Assembly (NCBI RefSeq): GCF_000376425.1
Contig: NZ_AQWL01000005.1
Location: forward strand, 156,166-220,165
Reading direction: 5' to 3'
DNA length: 64,000 nt
DNA from: Thiobacillus denitrificans DSM 12475
Lineage (GTDB): Bacteria; Pseudomonadota; Gammaproteobacteria; Burkholderiales; Thiobacillaceae
The notes below the pieces were generated by a model, which was not told the DNA's origin, did no database searches, and saw only the letters and a program-made list of their open reading frames with translations. Both the position numbers and the translations under genes were made by a program. Positions 36,691-45,750 of this stretch are shown one piece after another (position 1 is the first letter of the stretch; every line of letters starts with the position of its first letter).

Positions 36691-39060
36691 TCAACCCGGC
36701 AAGGCGATGCGGGCCACTTCCTGCATCGCCTTGCCGCGCTGCCCCTGCCAGTCGAATTGCAGGCGGGTGCGCCCCGCCAGCCGGGCTGCGTCCAGCCATA
36801 CCCCGTGCAGGCCTAGGCCGCAAGGAACGGTTGCCTGATCGGCCGGCGTGCTTGCCTCATCCAGCCACAGCCGGACCGCCGCCGCCTCCGGCAGCACGAT
36901 CCACAGCGCCTGGCCTTGCGCTACCCGGCGCAGCGGGGCGCCGGGGGTCCAGATGGCGGCCGCCGCACTGGGTCGCTCGCCACCGTAGCGCCGCCACACC
37001 GCAGCCGGGCGATCGAAGGGGTATCCCTGGACGCGCGAGGCGGCAAGCTTAATGAACTCGGCGTGCGCCCACGCCAGCGGCATGGCGCTGCCAGTCGGCC
37101 GCCCCGGCCGGAACCGGCCGAGTGCCGGGGCATCCCATACCTGTTCGGGTATCAGGCCATGGCTGGCCATGGCATTCATCGCCGCCAGATACGGCAACGC
37201 GTCGCGGCCGGCGGCGAGCTCGTAGTGGCCGCGCTCGCCGCTGAGCAGCGGCCAGCCACGCCCGCGTCCAGCGCCGTCGAATGCGCGGCCATCGCCATGT
37301 TCGCCGTAGCCGTCGCCGTTGTAACGGTGCCATACCGGCCCCAGCGGTGTCCCGGTTTTCAGCAGCGCATCGGCGAGCGCCAGGGTATCGACGATCAAGG
37401 CGTCATCGGCACAGCGCAGGCCCAGCCGCACCAATTGCAGGAAATCGGTGGCGATCTGCGCGTCGGCTGCAAGCCGCAGGTCGTCACCCTGATTCTTGAT
37501 CGGCAATACACGCTGCATGGCATAGTCGTCGCACAGAATGTCCGGCGGCGCTTCGCGCACGTAATACGCAGGCACGCCGTGGTGCGCGCCCAAGGCGGTA
37601 CCGCGTGCCACACACCAGTCTTCCAGCCGTGCATTCCAGAAATCAGCGACCGCCAGCGGCAAACCGCGTTCGGCCTCGGGCAGCAAATCGGCACCGGCCA
37701 CCAGCGCGGCAATGCACACCGCGAGCGTAAACGGGCTGACGCCGGCGTCCTCCTCCCAGCGATCCTGCGGACTGGCGGGCCCTGCCTGCACCAGGAATGC
37801 CAACGCGCGGCGCACGCTGGCCGCCACCATCATGTCGCCCAGCGCATCGCGTTCGGCCAGGCTCGCGGCGAGCAGCACGGGGAAGGCCGTCTCGTCGAGC
37901 TGGATCCCCGCCCAGTATGGCTTGCCGCCGAGCCACTGATTCTGGTTCCAGTGGCCGTCGGCATTCTGCGTTGCCAGTAGATAGCCCAGCACCGCCTGCG
38001 CTTCGCCCACGCTGCCGAGCGCCAGCAGCGCCTGCGCCGACTCGACCAGATCGCGCGGCCATACCAGATGGTAGCCGCCGCGCTCTTCGCCATGATTGCC
38101 CCACGGCACCGACAGGCTCGCCACCATCGCTCCGAGAAAGGTCTTGTCGCTGTGAGTTTTGAGCACCTGCGCCGAACAGGCGAGCTGCGCCTGCAGTTCA
38201 TCCGGCAAGCCGGCCGCCAGGGCTGCGGTATGGCACCCCTGGTGCCATACCGTCCAGGCCGCTTGCTGCAACTCCAGCATGCGGGAAAAAGGTTGCATCA
38301 ACGCCGCGCGTGCCAGTGCGGCGGCGGCCTGCCTCGATGTCGCCAATCCCAGCGCCAGCGTTGCGCGCGGCGCGACTTCCGCCATCAGCGCCACATTGCC
38401 CGGCCCGGCTGCGGCGTAATGCCAGGCCATGCGGCCATTGGCGGCGAAATCCTGCCAGCCGTCGGAAACGCCGACGTAGCCCGCCGACGCCGCGCCCAGC
38501 GCATCCTCGCCATCCGCCATGCGCGCCAGCAGCGCCACCCCGAACGGCCCCTGCTCCGCCCACAGCACCCCTTGCCCCAGGTGGGTCGCCGCCCATGCGC
38601 AATTGTTCCTGCCGGTGCCGCCCAGGTGCGGCGCGAGCAGGGCATAGACACGCAAGCCCGCCTCACCGTCGAGCGCCAGATCGATCAGGAGCACATCGCG
38701 TGCCGCATCCGGACAGAAGCGCAGGCTGAGGGTGAAGCGTGGGTGGCGGTGCACGACGGTCGGCAGCGGCAGTCCCGGCGCGGGCACGGCCAGCGTGTAA
38801 TCGGCGCTGCGCTTGACCTCGACCCAGAAACCGGCATCGTCTGCGACGATGAAGCCGAGGTCGCGAATCTGCGGAATGTCGATGCGCGGGCAATAGACCT
38901 CGTTGACGATGCCATGGCCCAGGGTAAACCACAGCCGCGACGAGCCGATCGCGGTGCCGACCAAATCCTTGGCGGACGAGGTCCAGCTGGGTGCGATCCC
39001 GGGCGCGCCAGGGGCATGCCCGGCTGCGGCAGGTGGGGGAGAAATCCAGGACGTATCCAT
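36691..39060 (-). CDS. glycoside hydrolase family 15 protein (glucoamylase/glucodextranase-like)
   Basis: 789 residues, with an N-terminal beta-sandwich domain of about 270 residues and a GH15 helical catalytic domain. Motifs include VWPRDLVESAQALLALG, GIQLDETAFPV (catalytic region) and LLSGERGHYELAAG, the second acidic pair. There is no signal peptide, so it is probably cytoplasmic and acts on glycogen-like or maltodextrin glucans. No glycogen gene is nearby. The C-terminal tail of about 100 residues after the catalytic domain is beta-rich. Confidence 0.85.
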   Translation of the reverse strand: MDTSWISPPPAAAGHAPGAPGIAPSWTSSAKDLVGTAIGSSRLWFTLGHGIVNEVYCPRIDIPQIRDLGFIVADDAGFWVEVKRSADYTLAVPAPGLPLPTVVHRHPRFTLSLRFCPDAARDVLLIDLALDGEAGLRVYALLAPHLGGTGRNNCAWAATHLGQGVLWAEQGPFGVALLARMADGEDALGAASAGYVGVSDGWQDFAANGRMAWHYAAAGPGNVALMAEVAPRATLALGLATSRQAAAALARAALMQPFSRMLELQQAAWTVWHQGCHTAALAAGLPDELQAQLACSAQVLKTHSDKTFLGAMVASLSVPWGNHGEERGGYHLVWPRDLVESAQALLALGSVGEAQAVLGYLLATQNADGHWNQNQWLGGKPYWAGIQLDETAFPVLLAASLAERDALGDMMVAASVRRALAFLVQAGPASPQDRWEEDAGVSPFTLAVCIAALVAGADLLPEAERGLPLAVADFWNARLEDWCVARGTALGAHHGVPAYYVREAPPDILCDDYAMQRVLPIKNQGDDLRLAADAQIATDFLQLVRLGLRCADDALIVDTLALADALLKTGTPLGPVWHRYNGDGYGEHGDGRAFDGAGRGRGWPLLSGERGHYELAAGRDALPYLAAMNAMASHGLIPEQVWDAPALGRFRPGRPTGSAMPLAWAHAEFIKLAASRVQGYPFDRPAAVWRRYGGERPSAAAAIWTPGAPLRRVAQGQALWIVLPEAAAVRLWLDEASTPADQATVPCGLGLHGVWLDAARLAGRTRLQFDWQGQRGKAMQEVARIALPG

Positions 39061-39153
39061 TCCGGCCCCTTCGTGGCGGCGTCATGACGACACCTTCACT
39101 TTACTGCAAATATCCTCCACCGCAGTGCCGCCCGGGGGCGCCGGGCAGCGGGA

Positions 39154-39957
39154 TCATGTCGATTCGACGGCCGGCACCGCGGCCGGTGCCGGTGTCTCGG
39201 GCGCCAGATGCTGGTGCCCCAGCGCCAGCGCATAAATCTTCTGCAAATCCTCTTCGCTGACGTCGACGAACGTATCGATCTGGCTCAACGCGTAAACCAG
39301 ATCGCTGTGCGGGATCATGCATTTTTCCTCCGAACCGGCAGAATTCGCCGCCGCTGGCGCGCACACCGCCGGCTGGCGCCACCACGCCTGCGGATAACGC
39401 CGCCAGGCAAACGGGTAGTTGAACGCCACCGCCACGATCAGCAGTACGACAACGTTCAGCAGCACCGGGCTGAGCACGTAACCGTAGCCCAGTGCATGCA
39501 TGGCTTCGCCTCCCAGCACGGCATTCAGCGCGGTGGCCCCGCCCGGGGGATGCAGGCAGCGCAGGCTGTACATGGCCGCGATCGACAAGGCCACCGCCAG
39601 CGATGCGGCCAGCATGGGGTCGGACAACCAGCGTGCGCAGGTGACGCCGATCAGCGCCGACACCAGATGGCCGCCGAACACCGACCATGGCTGCGACATC
39701 GCACCGTGCGGGGCGGCGAACAGCAGTACGGCCGAGGCCCCCATCGACGCAATGGTCAGCACGCCCGCATTGCCATGCTCGGCCACCCAGTAGTTGCCGG
39801 CCCACAGCACCGCGAGCAGGCCCAGCAAACCGCCGGCAGCCGACACCCAATGCTCGCGCTCCGAAACCGTGTAGGCGATCTTCAGTCCGCTCCAGCCCCG
39901 CATGAGGCTGACCTTTCTTCTGAGCGCGCGCTCCGACATCCTGTAAGCCGTCTTCAT
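39154..39957 (-). CDS. HPP family membrane protein
   Basis: 267 residues. About four membrane helices contain the signature LHPPGGATALNAV. Some HPP proteins carry nitrite across thylakoid or cell membranes; the substrate here is unknown. The last about 60 residues form a cytoplasmic tail (HSDLVYALSQIDTFVDVSEEDLQ). GGAG lies before the ATG. It follows the DsrC-like gene by 18 bases and is probably cotranscribed with it. Confidence 0.87.
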   Translation of the reverse strand: MKTAYRMSERALRRKVSLMRGWSGLKIAYTVSEREHWVSAAGGLLGLLAVLWAGNYWVAEHGNAGVLTIASMGASAVLLFAAPHGAMSQPWSVFGGHLVSALIGVTCARWLSDPMLAASLAVALSIAAMYSLRCLHPPGGATALNAVLGGEAMHALGYGYVLSPVLLNVVVLLIVAVAFNYPFAWRRYPQAWWRQPAVCAPAAANSAGSEEKCMIPHSDLVYALSQIDTFVDVSEEDLQKIYALALGHQHLAPETPAPAAVPAVEST

Positions 39958-39975
39958 CGTGTCGATCTCTCCGCT

Positions 39976-40323
39976 TTACACATCGAGCATCAGTTTCAAC
40001 GGCTTGCGCATGCCGGCGATGCGGCAGGCCTGCTGCCCATAGCCATGCGGAAACAGTTCGTACAAGGCCTGCTTGGCGGCGCGTTTGTCGCTGCCCCGCG
40101 CAGCCAGATGCTGAATTACCCGGCGCGCCTCGGGCACGCTCTCGTTCTCGACGTACCAGGCGCGGATGAAATCGAGCACCTGCCAATGGGCTGCGCTCAA
40201 CGTCAGGCCATCCTCGGCCGCCAGCAACGGCGCAAGTGCCCGGCTCCACTCGGCGGGGTTCAGCAAAAAGCCCTCGTTGTCGCGTTCGGGCATCAGGACG
40301 GCAAGGTCGGCACGACTGTTCAT
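39976..40323 (-). CDS. DsrC/TusE family protein lacking the C-terminal cysteine
   Basis: 115 residues with the DsrC fold signature: GFLLNPAEW, HWQVLDFIRAWYVEN and ALYELFP near the C-terminus. In DsrC the C-terminal arm carries two cysteines; in TusE only the penultimate one. Here the first of the pair is present (C100 in QQACRIAG), but the C-terminal one is replaced by leucine (L111), and the protein ends LKLMLDV. The disulfide chemistry of DsrC is therefore not possible, and the TusE relay cysteine is missing. GGGAG precedes the ATG. It heads an operon with the HPP gene. Confidence 0.88.
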   Translation of the reverse strand: MNSRADLAVLMPERDNEGFLLNPAEWSRALAPLLAAEDGLTLSAAHWQVLDFIRAWYVENESVPEARRVIQHLAARGSDKRAAKQALYELFPHGYGQQACRIAGMRKPLKLMLDV

Positions 40324-40355
40324 TGCAGGCTCCCGGTTTAAGAGGGGCCTAGTTT

Positions 40356-40418
40356 AGAGATCTCTTATATATCCATCTAACGATAAATTTTGGTATCTAA
40401 TATCGAAAAAACCGATAT
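40356..40418. promoter_or_regulatory. AT-rich divergent promoter region with two dyads (LysR/DsrC-like operon)
   Basis: AGAGATCTCT (40356-40365) is a perfect ten-base palindrome, and ATATCG-N7-CGATAT (40400-40418) is a perfect dyad just before the LysR start. Both lie between the divergent LysR and DsrC-like genes, where LysR proteins usually bind. The region is much more AT-rich than its surroundings. Which dyad the LysR protein uses is not known. Confidence 0.5.
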
Positions 40419-40425
40419 CTGAAAA

Positions 40426-41268
40426 ATGGACACCGAACTCGCCCGTACTTTTCTCATGGTTGCCGCCAACGGCAACTTCGTCGCCGCCGCCAGCCGCCTG
40501 CACATCACCCAGTCGACCGTGAGCGCACGCATCCACACACTGGAAACCGCACTCGGCGTGCGCCTGTTCCAGCGCGGGCGCAACGGTGCGGAATTGACGC
40601 CCGCAGGCAAGCGTTTCCTGCGCCATGCCAAGCATCTGGTACGCACGGTGGAACAGGCGCGCCACGATGTGGGATTGCCCGAAGGTTTTCACGATGTACT
40701 CACGCTGAGCGGACGGATCGCAGTATGGGAGGGGTTTCTGCCGCACTGGGTGGCGTGGATGCGCGCAGCGGCACCGGACGTGTCGCTGCGCCTGGAAATC
40801 GGCTTCGAGCCCGACATCATGCAGGGACTGATCGAGGGCACGGTGGATATCGGCGTAATGTACACGCCAACCTCGCGCCCCGGGCTGGTGGTGGAGCCGC
40901 TGTTCGATGAAACCCTGCTGCTGGTGACCAACGACCCCACGCGCCCCTGGCCGAACCCCGACTATATCCACATCGACTGGGGGTCGGAATTCCACGCCTT
41001 GTTCAGCGAGCACTATCCCGAGATGGGCGCCCCCACACTGGTTGCCAACATCGGCTGGCTAGGCGTGCAACAACTGCTCACTTATGGCGGCAGCGGATAT
41101 TTCCCGCTGCGGCTGGTACGGCATCACCTCGAAGCCGGACAGCTATGGCGCGTCCCGCAGAGCCCGCAGTTCAAATTGACGGCCTACATGGTGTTTCCGC
41201 GCGACAGCGAGAGTGCCACGCTCAAAACCGCCCTCGAAGGTTTGCGCACCCTTGCGCGCGAAGAGTAG
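40426..41268 (+). CDS. LysR-family regulator divergent from the DsrC-like operon
   Basis: 280 residues with an N-terminal LysR helix-turn-helix (VAAASRLHITQSTVSARIHTLE) and a shortened effector domain. The product resembles a group of short LysR proteins of unknown ligand. Its position strongly suggests control of the adjacent DsrC-like and HPP genes. No strong ribosome binding site precedes the ATG. Confidence 0.86.
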   Translation: MDTELARTFLMVAANGNFVAAASRLHITQSTVSARIHTLETALGVRLFQRGRNGAELTPAGKRFLRHAKHLVRTVEQARHDVGLPEGFHDVLTLSGRIAVWEGFLPHWVAWMRAAAPDVSLRLEIGFEPDIMQGLIEGTVDIGVMYTPTSRPGLVVEPLFDETLLLVTNDPTRPWPNPDYIHIDWGSEFHALFSEHYPEMGAPTLVANIGWLGVQQLLTYGGSGYFPLRLVRHHLEAGQLWRVPQSPQFKLTAYMVFPRDSESATLKTALEGLRTLAREE

Positions 41269-41375
41269 TCGCCGCACCCCGGACTGAACGTCATTCAGGG
41301 CCCGGTTCCGGGTGTCGCGACGGATAACCGCAGTCCCGGCTGGCGCGGCGCCCGCTCCAGAAACGGGTGCCCTGA

Positions 41376-42086
41376 CTATTTGGCGTTGGCGGCGAACAGG
41401 CGTTCCAGTTGCGCCGCCGGCACCATTCCGGGCACCCGCTGGCCGTTTTCGAAGAAGATCGTGGGCGTGCCTTCCACTCTCAGCTTGCTGCCCAGCGCAA
41501 TGGTGGCATCCACCGGATTGCTGCACTTGCCGTCATTCTTGGGCACGCTGCCATTGGCGATGTATTCATCCCACGCCTTGTTGCGGTCGGATGCGCACCA
41601 GATCTGCTTCGAGATCTGCACCGCCTTGGGGTGGAGGCCTTCGATCGGGTAGAGAAACGTGTAGACGGTGATGTTGTCGACCTTGGCGAGTTCGGCCTCG
41701 AACTTGCGGCAGTAGGGGCAATCGACGTCGGAGAACACCGCCAGTTTGCGCGCGCCGTTACCCTTCACCGTCTTGAGCGCGTTGCCGAGCGGCAGGCTGT
41801 CCCATTTCACGGCCTGCAACTGATTCAGCCGTGCCTGGGTCAGGTTGCTGCCGCTCTTCAGCTCGATCACCTTGCCGGCAAACACATACTGCGCCTTGGC
41901 ATCCACGTAAATCAGCTGGCCGTCGAGATAGACCTCGAACAGCCCGCTGTAGGGCGTTTTTTGCACCGAGCTGATGGACGCGCCCGGAAACTGCTGCGTC
42001 AGCGTCTTGCGGATGAGCGACTCGTTTGCCTGCGCGGACCCCGCGAACAACAGGGCTGCGGCCAGCGCCAGGGAAGTGAATTTCAT
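41376..42086 (-). CDS. dsbC: periplasmic disulfide isomerase
   Basis: 236 residues with a signal peptide ending near SAQAN, a DsbC dimerisation domain and a thioredoxin-type catalytic domain with CPYC at residues 123-126. A cis-proline loop (GTPTIFF) follows. It isomerises wrong disulfides, including those of LptD, whose gene lies in the divergent block. It is the last gene of the amgK-murU-pepP-ubiH operon; a T- and A-rich stretch separates it from the preceding gene. Confidence 0.93.
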   Translation of the reverse strand: MKFTSLALAAALLFAGSAQANESLIRKTLTQQFPGASISSVQKTPYSGLFEVYLDGQLIYVDAKAQYVFAGKVIELKSGSNLTQARLNQLQAVKWDSLPLGNALKTVKGNGARKLAVFSDVDCPYCRKFEAELAKVDNITVYTFLYPIEGLHPKAVQISKQIWCASDRNKAWDEYIANGSVPKNDGKCSNPVDATIALGSKLRVEGTPTIFFENGQRVPGMVPAAQLERLFAANAK

Positions 42087-42110
42087 ACGTTGCTCCAAAA
42101 ATAAAAAAAG

Positions 42111-43268
42111 TCAGGACATCGCCTCGCGCACCAGCATCGCTTTCAGCGGCGGCAGGCGGTCGACGAGTTTCATCCCGCTGTTGCGCAGCCAGGCTGCGCG
42201 GTCGTCGGAAAACAGATGATGCAGGCCATGTGTGACAGCCTGCATGCGCTGCACCGGCTCGGCGCGCTCACGCGCATAGCGCTGCAATACGCGCACATCG
42301 CCGCAATTGCCCCGGCGCTGCTGCGCCAGCACGGTGGCCAGCGTTTCGGCATCGCCGAATCCCAGATTGACACCCTGTCCCGCCAGCGGATGCACGCCAT
42401 GGGCGGCATCGCCGATCAGCGCCACGCCGGGGGCAACGGCAGCCGCCACCCGGATCAGACGCAGCGGAAACGCGGCCGCGGGCGTCAGCAGGCGCAATTC
42501 CCCCAGCCGGTCGTGGCCGGCCGCCCGTACCTTCCCGGCGAGTGCTGCGGGCTCCAGCATGAGCAACGCGTCGGCATGCGCCGACCGGGTTGACCAGACC
42601 ATCGACATGCAGTTCCCGCTCAACGGCAGCCAGGCCAGGATGTCGCTGTCGAAAAACCACTGGAACGCCGTTCCGCGATGCGCGCGTTCGCATTCGAAAT
42701 TCGCCACCACTCCGCTCTGGCCGTAGGGCACCCGCGTCGCGGCGAGCCCCGCCCAATCGCGGATACGCGAGGCGGCGCCGTCGGCGCCGACGATGAGCTC
42801 GGCCTCAAGGGCCGTGCCGTCGGCCAGCGTCAGCTGCGTGGAGGTGCCGTTCCTGACGAGAGATTCGATCGTCGCCGGGCAGTGCAGCGCCACATTGCCG
42901 TCGGCCTCGATCGCCTGCCACAAGGCGGATTGCAGACGCCCGCTTTCGAGGATGGTCGCGAGGCGCGAGACACCCGCCTCGTAAGCGTCGAGGCGGATCG
43001 CGCCGCTGCCGTCGCCGGCCACATCCATGCGGAAAACCGGCTGGAGGCGTCCGTCATCGAGGCGGTGCCAGGCGCCGATACGTTCGAGGAAACGCTGGCT
43101 GGCAGGGCTGACGGCGTAGATGCGGGCATCCCAGGCATCGTCCGGCGGCGACGGCGGCTGGCGCTCGACCAGCGCCACCCGCATCCCCTGCCGGCCGAGC
43201 GCCAGCGCGGCGGCGGCGCCCACCAGGCCGGCGCCAACGATGACGACCTGGTAGCGCTCACCGCTCAT
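42111..43268 (-). CDS. UbiH/UbiF-family FAD monooxygenase of ubiquinone synthesis (second copy)
   Basis: 385 residues. FAD motif VVIVGAGLVGAAAALAL is at the N-terminus, the DG motif is in ELIVGADGAASRIR, and GDAAHGVHPLAGQG is in the middle. It hydroxylates a ring position of the ubiquinone precursor; which of C5 or C6 cannot be decided from the sequence. The ATG overlaps the upstream paralog stop (ATGA). The two UbiH-type genes in tandem suggest a division of ring positions. Confidence 0.88.
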   Translation of the reverse strand: MSGERYQVVIVGAGLVGAAAALALGRQGMRVALVERQPPSPPDDAWDARIYAVSPASQRFLERIGAWHRLDDGRLQPVFRMDVAGDGSGAIRLDAYEAGVSRLATILESGRLQSALWQAIEADGNVALHCPATIESLVRNGTSTQLTLADGTALEAELIVGADGAASRIRDWAGLAATRVPYGQSGVVANFECERAHRGTAFQWFFDSDILAWLPLSGNCMSMVWSTRSAHADALLMLEPAALAGKVRAAGHDRLGELRLLTPAAAFPLRLIRVAAAVAPGVALIGDAAHGVHPLAGQGVNLGFGDAETLATVLAQQRRGNCGDVRVLQRYARERAEPVQRMQAVTHGLHHLFSDDRAAWLRNSGMKLVDRLPPLKAMLVREAMS

Positions 43269-44467
43269 CCGCGTGCCCCGAACATCATCCGCCGGGCGAC
43301 GAAGGCTTTCAGCGGCGGCAAGGCTTCCAGCGCCAGCAGCCCCAGTCCGCGCGCTTGGCGCAGCGGTGCGCTGTCGTTGGAGAACACGCGCACCAGGAAA
43401 TCGGTGAACCCGGCTCCGCCCAGCACGTCCAGACGCCGCCCGCGCGCGTAGGCGGCCAGCATCGCTGTATCGCCAATCTCGTCCGCGAGGGTGTCGCCGC
43501 ACAGGCTTGCCAGCTCCCAGGCGTCGCGCAGGCCGATATTGAAGCCCTGGCCCGCGACCGGGTGCAGCGTCTGCGCCGCGTTGCCGATGCGCACCACGCG
43601 GGCGGCGGCCTCGCTGCCGGTCCAGGCGAGTTTCAGCGGGAAGGTCTTGCGCGGGCCGGCGTGCAGAAACAGCCCCTGGCGCCCGCCGAAGTGACGGTAC
43701 AAGGCCGCGAGGAATGCGTCGTCGGGCAACGCGGCAATGCGCTGGGCGTCGACGTTGCGCGCAGTCCATACCAGGGCATACGATCTTTCACGGGCTTCAG
43801 CCCGTAGAAAGTCGGAGTCCCCTTGTGGGGCATAACGGCCGCCTTTCGGCAGCAGCGCGGCGGGGCCTTCCGGCGTGAAACGCTCGAATGCCTGGTTGGC
43901 GTGCGGCAGTTCGGTCTGTACCTCGCACACCACCGCCGTCTGGTCGTAGTCGCGCTCGAATCTGGGTACAGGGGCCGTGTCGCCACGTCCGCCGTCGGCC
44001 ACCACCACCAGCGGTGCGGTCAATGCACGGCCCCCCGCCGTATGCACGGTGGCGCACGCAACGCCGGGCTCGATACGCGCCACCGCCGCGCCGTATTCGA
44101 CGTCGATGCACGATTCAGCCAGTGCCTGCTGCAGCACGGCGGTCAGCACGGCGTAGGGCAGCACATAGCCCAGCGCCGGCACGCCGAGTTCGTCGGCCGA
44201 CAGCCGCGCCACGCCGAGTGCGCCGCGCTGCGAGATATGGATGCGGGTGATCGGGGTGACGCCATCGAGCCGCGCCCACACGCCAAGGCGGTCGAGGATC
44301 TGCCGCGCGCCATGCGACAGCGCCAGGGTGCGGGTGTCGGCACGGACATCCGCACCCTGCGCTTCGAGCACCCGGGCGACGACGCCCTGCTGCTGCAGCG
44401 CCAGTGCGCACACCGCGCCGACCGGACCGGCGCCGACGATGAGGATGTCGTTCAAGCCTTCATCCAT
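43265..44467 (-). CDS. ubiH: UbiH-family FAD monooxygenase of ubiquinone synthesis
   Basis: 400 residues with FAD motif ILIVGAGPVGAVCALAL, a central VVADGGRGD segment and GNAAQTLHPVAGQGFN near the C-terminus. It is a paralog of the next gene downstream. It overlaps the pepP stop by 16 bases. The assignment to UbiH rather than another ring hydroxylase rests on the conserved pepP-ubiH context. Confidence 0.87.
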   Translation of the reverse strand: MDEGLNDILIVGAGPVGAVCALALQQQGVVARVLEAQGADVRADTRTLALSHGARQILDRLGVWARLDGVTPITRIHISQRGALGVARLSADELGVPALGYVLPYAVLTAVLQQALAESCIDVEYGAAVARIEPGVACATVHTAGGRALTAPLVVVADGGRGDTAPVPRFERDYDQTAVVCEVQTELPHANQAFERFTPEGPAALLPKGGRYAPQGDSDFLRAEARERSYALVWTARNVDAQRIAALPDDAFLAALYRHFGGRQGLFLHAGPRKTFPLKLAWTGSEAAARVVRIGNAAQTLHPVAGQGFNIGLRDAWELASLCGDTLADEIGDTAMLAAYARGRRLDVLGGAGFTDFLVRVFSNDSAPLRQARGLGLLALEALPPLKAFVARRMMFGARG

Positions 44468-45750
44468 GCCTCGATCTCCGCGATCGTCTTCGGCGGCGAA
44501 GTCATCACCTCGCAGCCGCTCGTGGTCACCGCCACATCGTCCTCGATGCGGATGCCGATGTTCCAGAAGGCTTCGGGCACGTCGTCCGCCGGGCGGATAT
44601 ACAGGCCCGGTTCGACGGTCAGGGTCATGCCCGGCACCAGCGGCCGCCATTCGCCATGCAGCTTGTATTCGCCGGCATCGTGCACGTCCATGCCCAGCCA
44701 ATGGCCGGTGCGGTGCATGTAGAAGCGGTTGTAGGCATTCGACTCGATCAGGCCGTCGACGCTGCCGGCGAGCAGGCCGAGATCGACCATTCCCTGCGTC
44801 AGCACGCGCACCGCCGCCTCGTGTGGGGCGTTCCAGGGGCTGCCCGGACGGACCTCGCCGATGGCCGCCGCTTGCGCCGCCAGAACCAGTTCGTAGGCGT
44901 CCTTCTGCGCCGCCGAGAAGCGGCCATTGACCGGGAAGGTTCGGGTGATGTCGGCGGCATAGCTACCGAACTCGGCTGCGGCGTCGATCAGCAGCAGATC
45001 GCCATCGGCGAGCGGCTGGTTGTTGAAGACGTAGTGCAGCACGCAGGCGTTGGCGCCGCTGGCGACGATGGAGGTATAGGCCGGCGCCTCGGCGCCGCCG
45101 CTGCGGAAGGCGCAGAGCAGCTCGGCCTCGATCTCGTATTCGTGGCGGCCCGGCCGGGTCGCGCGCATGGCGATGCCATGTGCACGGGTGGATATCTCGG
45201 CGGCACGGCGCATCAGGGCCAGTTCGTGGGCATCCTTGATGAGGCGCATCTCGTCGAGCGCATGCCGCACGTCGACGATCTCGCCCGGTGCGACGATGCC
45301 CTGCCGCGTCTTTGCGCGCACCGCGTTGAGCCAGCCGATCACGCGCGCATCCCATGCCGGATCCTGCCCCACCGCGTAGGCGAGGCGCGCGCGGTTGCCC
45401 ATCAGCTCGGGCAGCCTGGCATCGAGTTCAGTGACCGACCAGGCTGCATCGAAACCGAACTGTTCCCGCGCCGCCGCCGGGCCGTGGCGGAAGCCGTCCC
45501 AGATCTCGCGTGTCTCGTCCTTGTCGCGGCAGAACAGGATCGATTGCGGCTCCGCGCCGCCGACCAGCACCACCACTGCCTCGGGCTCGGCGAAGCCGGT
45601 CAGCCAGTAGAAATAGCTGTCATGCCGGTAGGGATAGTGGGTGTCGCGGTTGCGCGCCACCTCGGGGGCGGTGGTGGCGATGGCGATGCCGTCGCCGAGG
45701 GCGGCGGCCAGCCGCGCGCGGCGGTTGGCGTAAATGGAGGCGTCAAACAT
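44452..45750 (-). CDS. pepP: Xaa-Pro aminopeptidase
   Basis: 432 residues of the M24B family. The N-terminal domain (DASIYANRRARLAAALGDG) is followed by the pita-bread catalytic domain with HYVFNNQPLADGDLLLIDAAAE and HRTGHWLGMDVHD, providing the two metal ions' ligands. It removes N-terminal residues before proline. It overlaps the murU end by 8 bases and is followed by ubiH, the same order as in E. coli. Confidence 0.94.
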   Translation of the reverse strand: MFDASIYANRRARLAAALGDGIAIATTAPEVARNRDTHYPYRHDSYFYWLTGFAEPEAVVVLVGGAEPQSILFCRDKDETREIWDGFRHGPAAAREQFGFDAAWSVTELDARLPELMGNRARLAYAVGQDPAWDARVIGWLNAVRAKTRQGIVAPGEIVDVRHALDEMRLIKDAHELALMRRAAEISTRAHGIAMRATRPGRHEYEIEAELLCAFRSGGAEAPAYTSIVASGANACVLHYVFNNQPLADGDLLLIDAAAEFGSYAADITRTFPVNGRFSAAQKDAYELVLAAQAAAIGEVRPGSPWNAPHEAAVRVLTQGMVDLGLLAGSVDGLIESNAYNRFYMHRTGHWLGMDVHDAGEYKLHGEWRPLVPGMTLTVEPGLYIRPADDVPEAFWNIGIRIEDDVAVTTSGCEVMTSPPKTIAEIEAWMKA

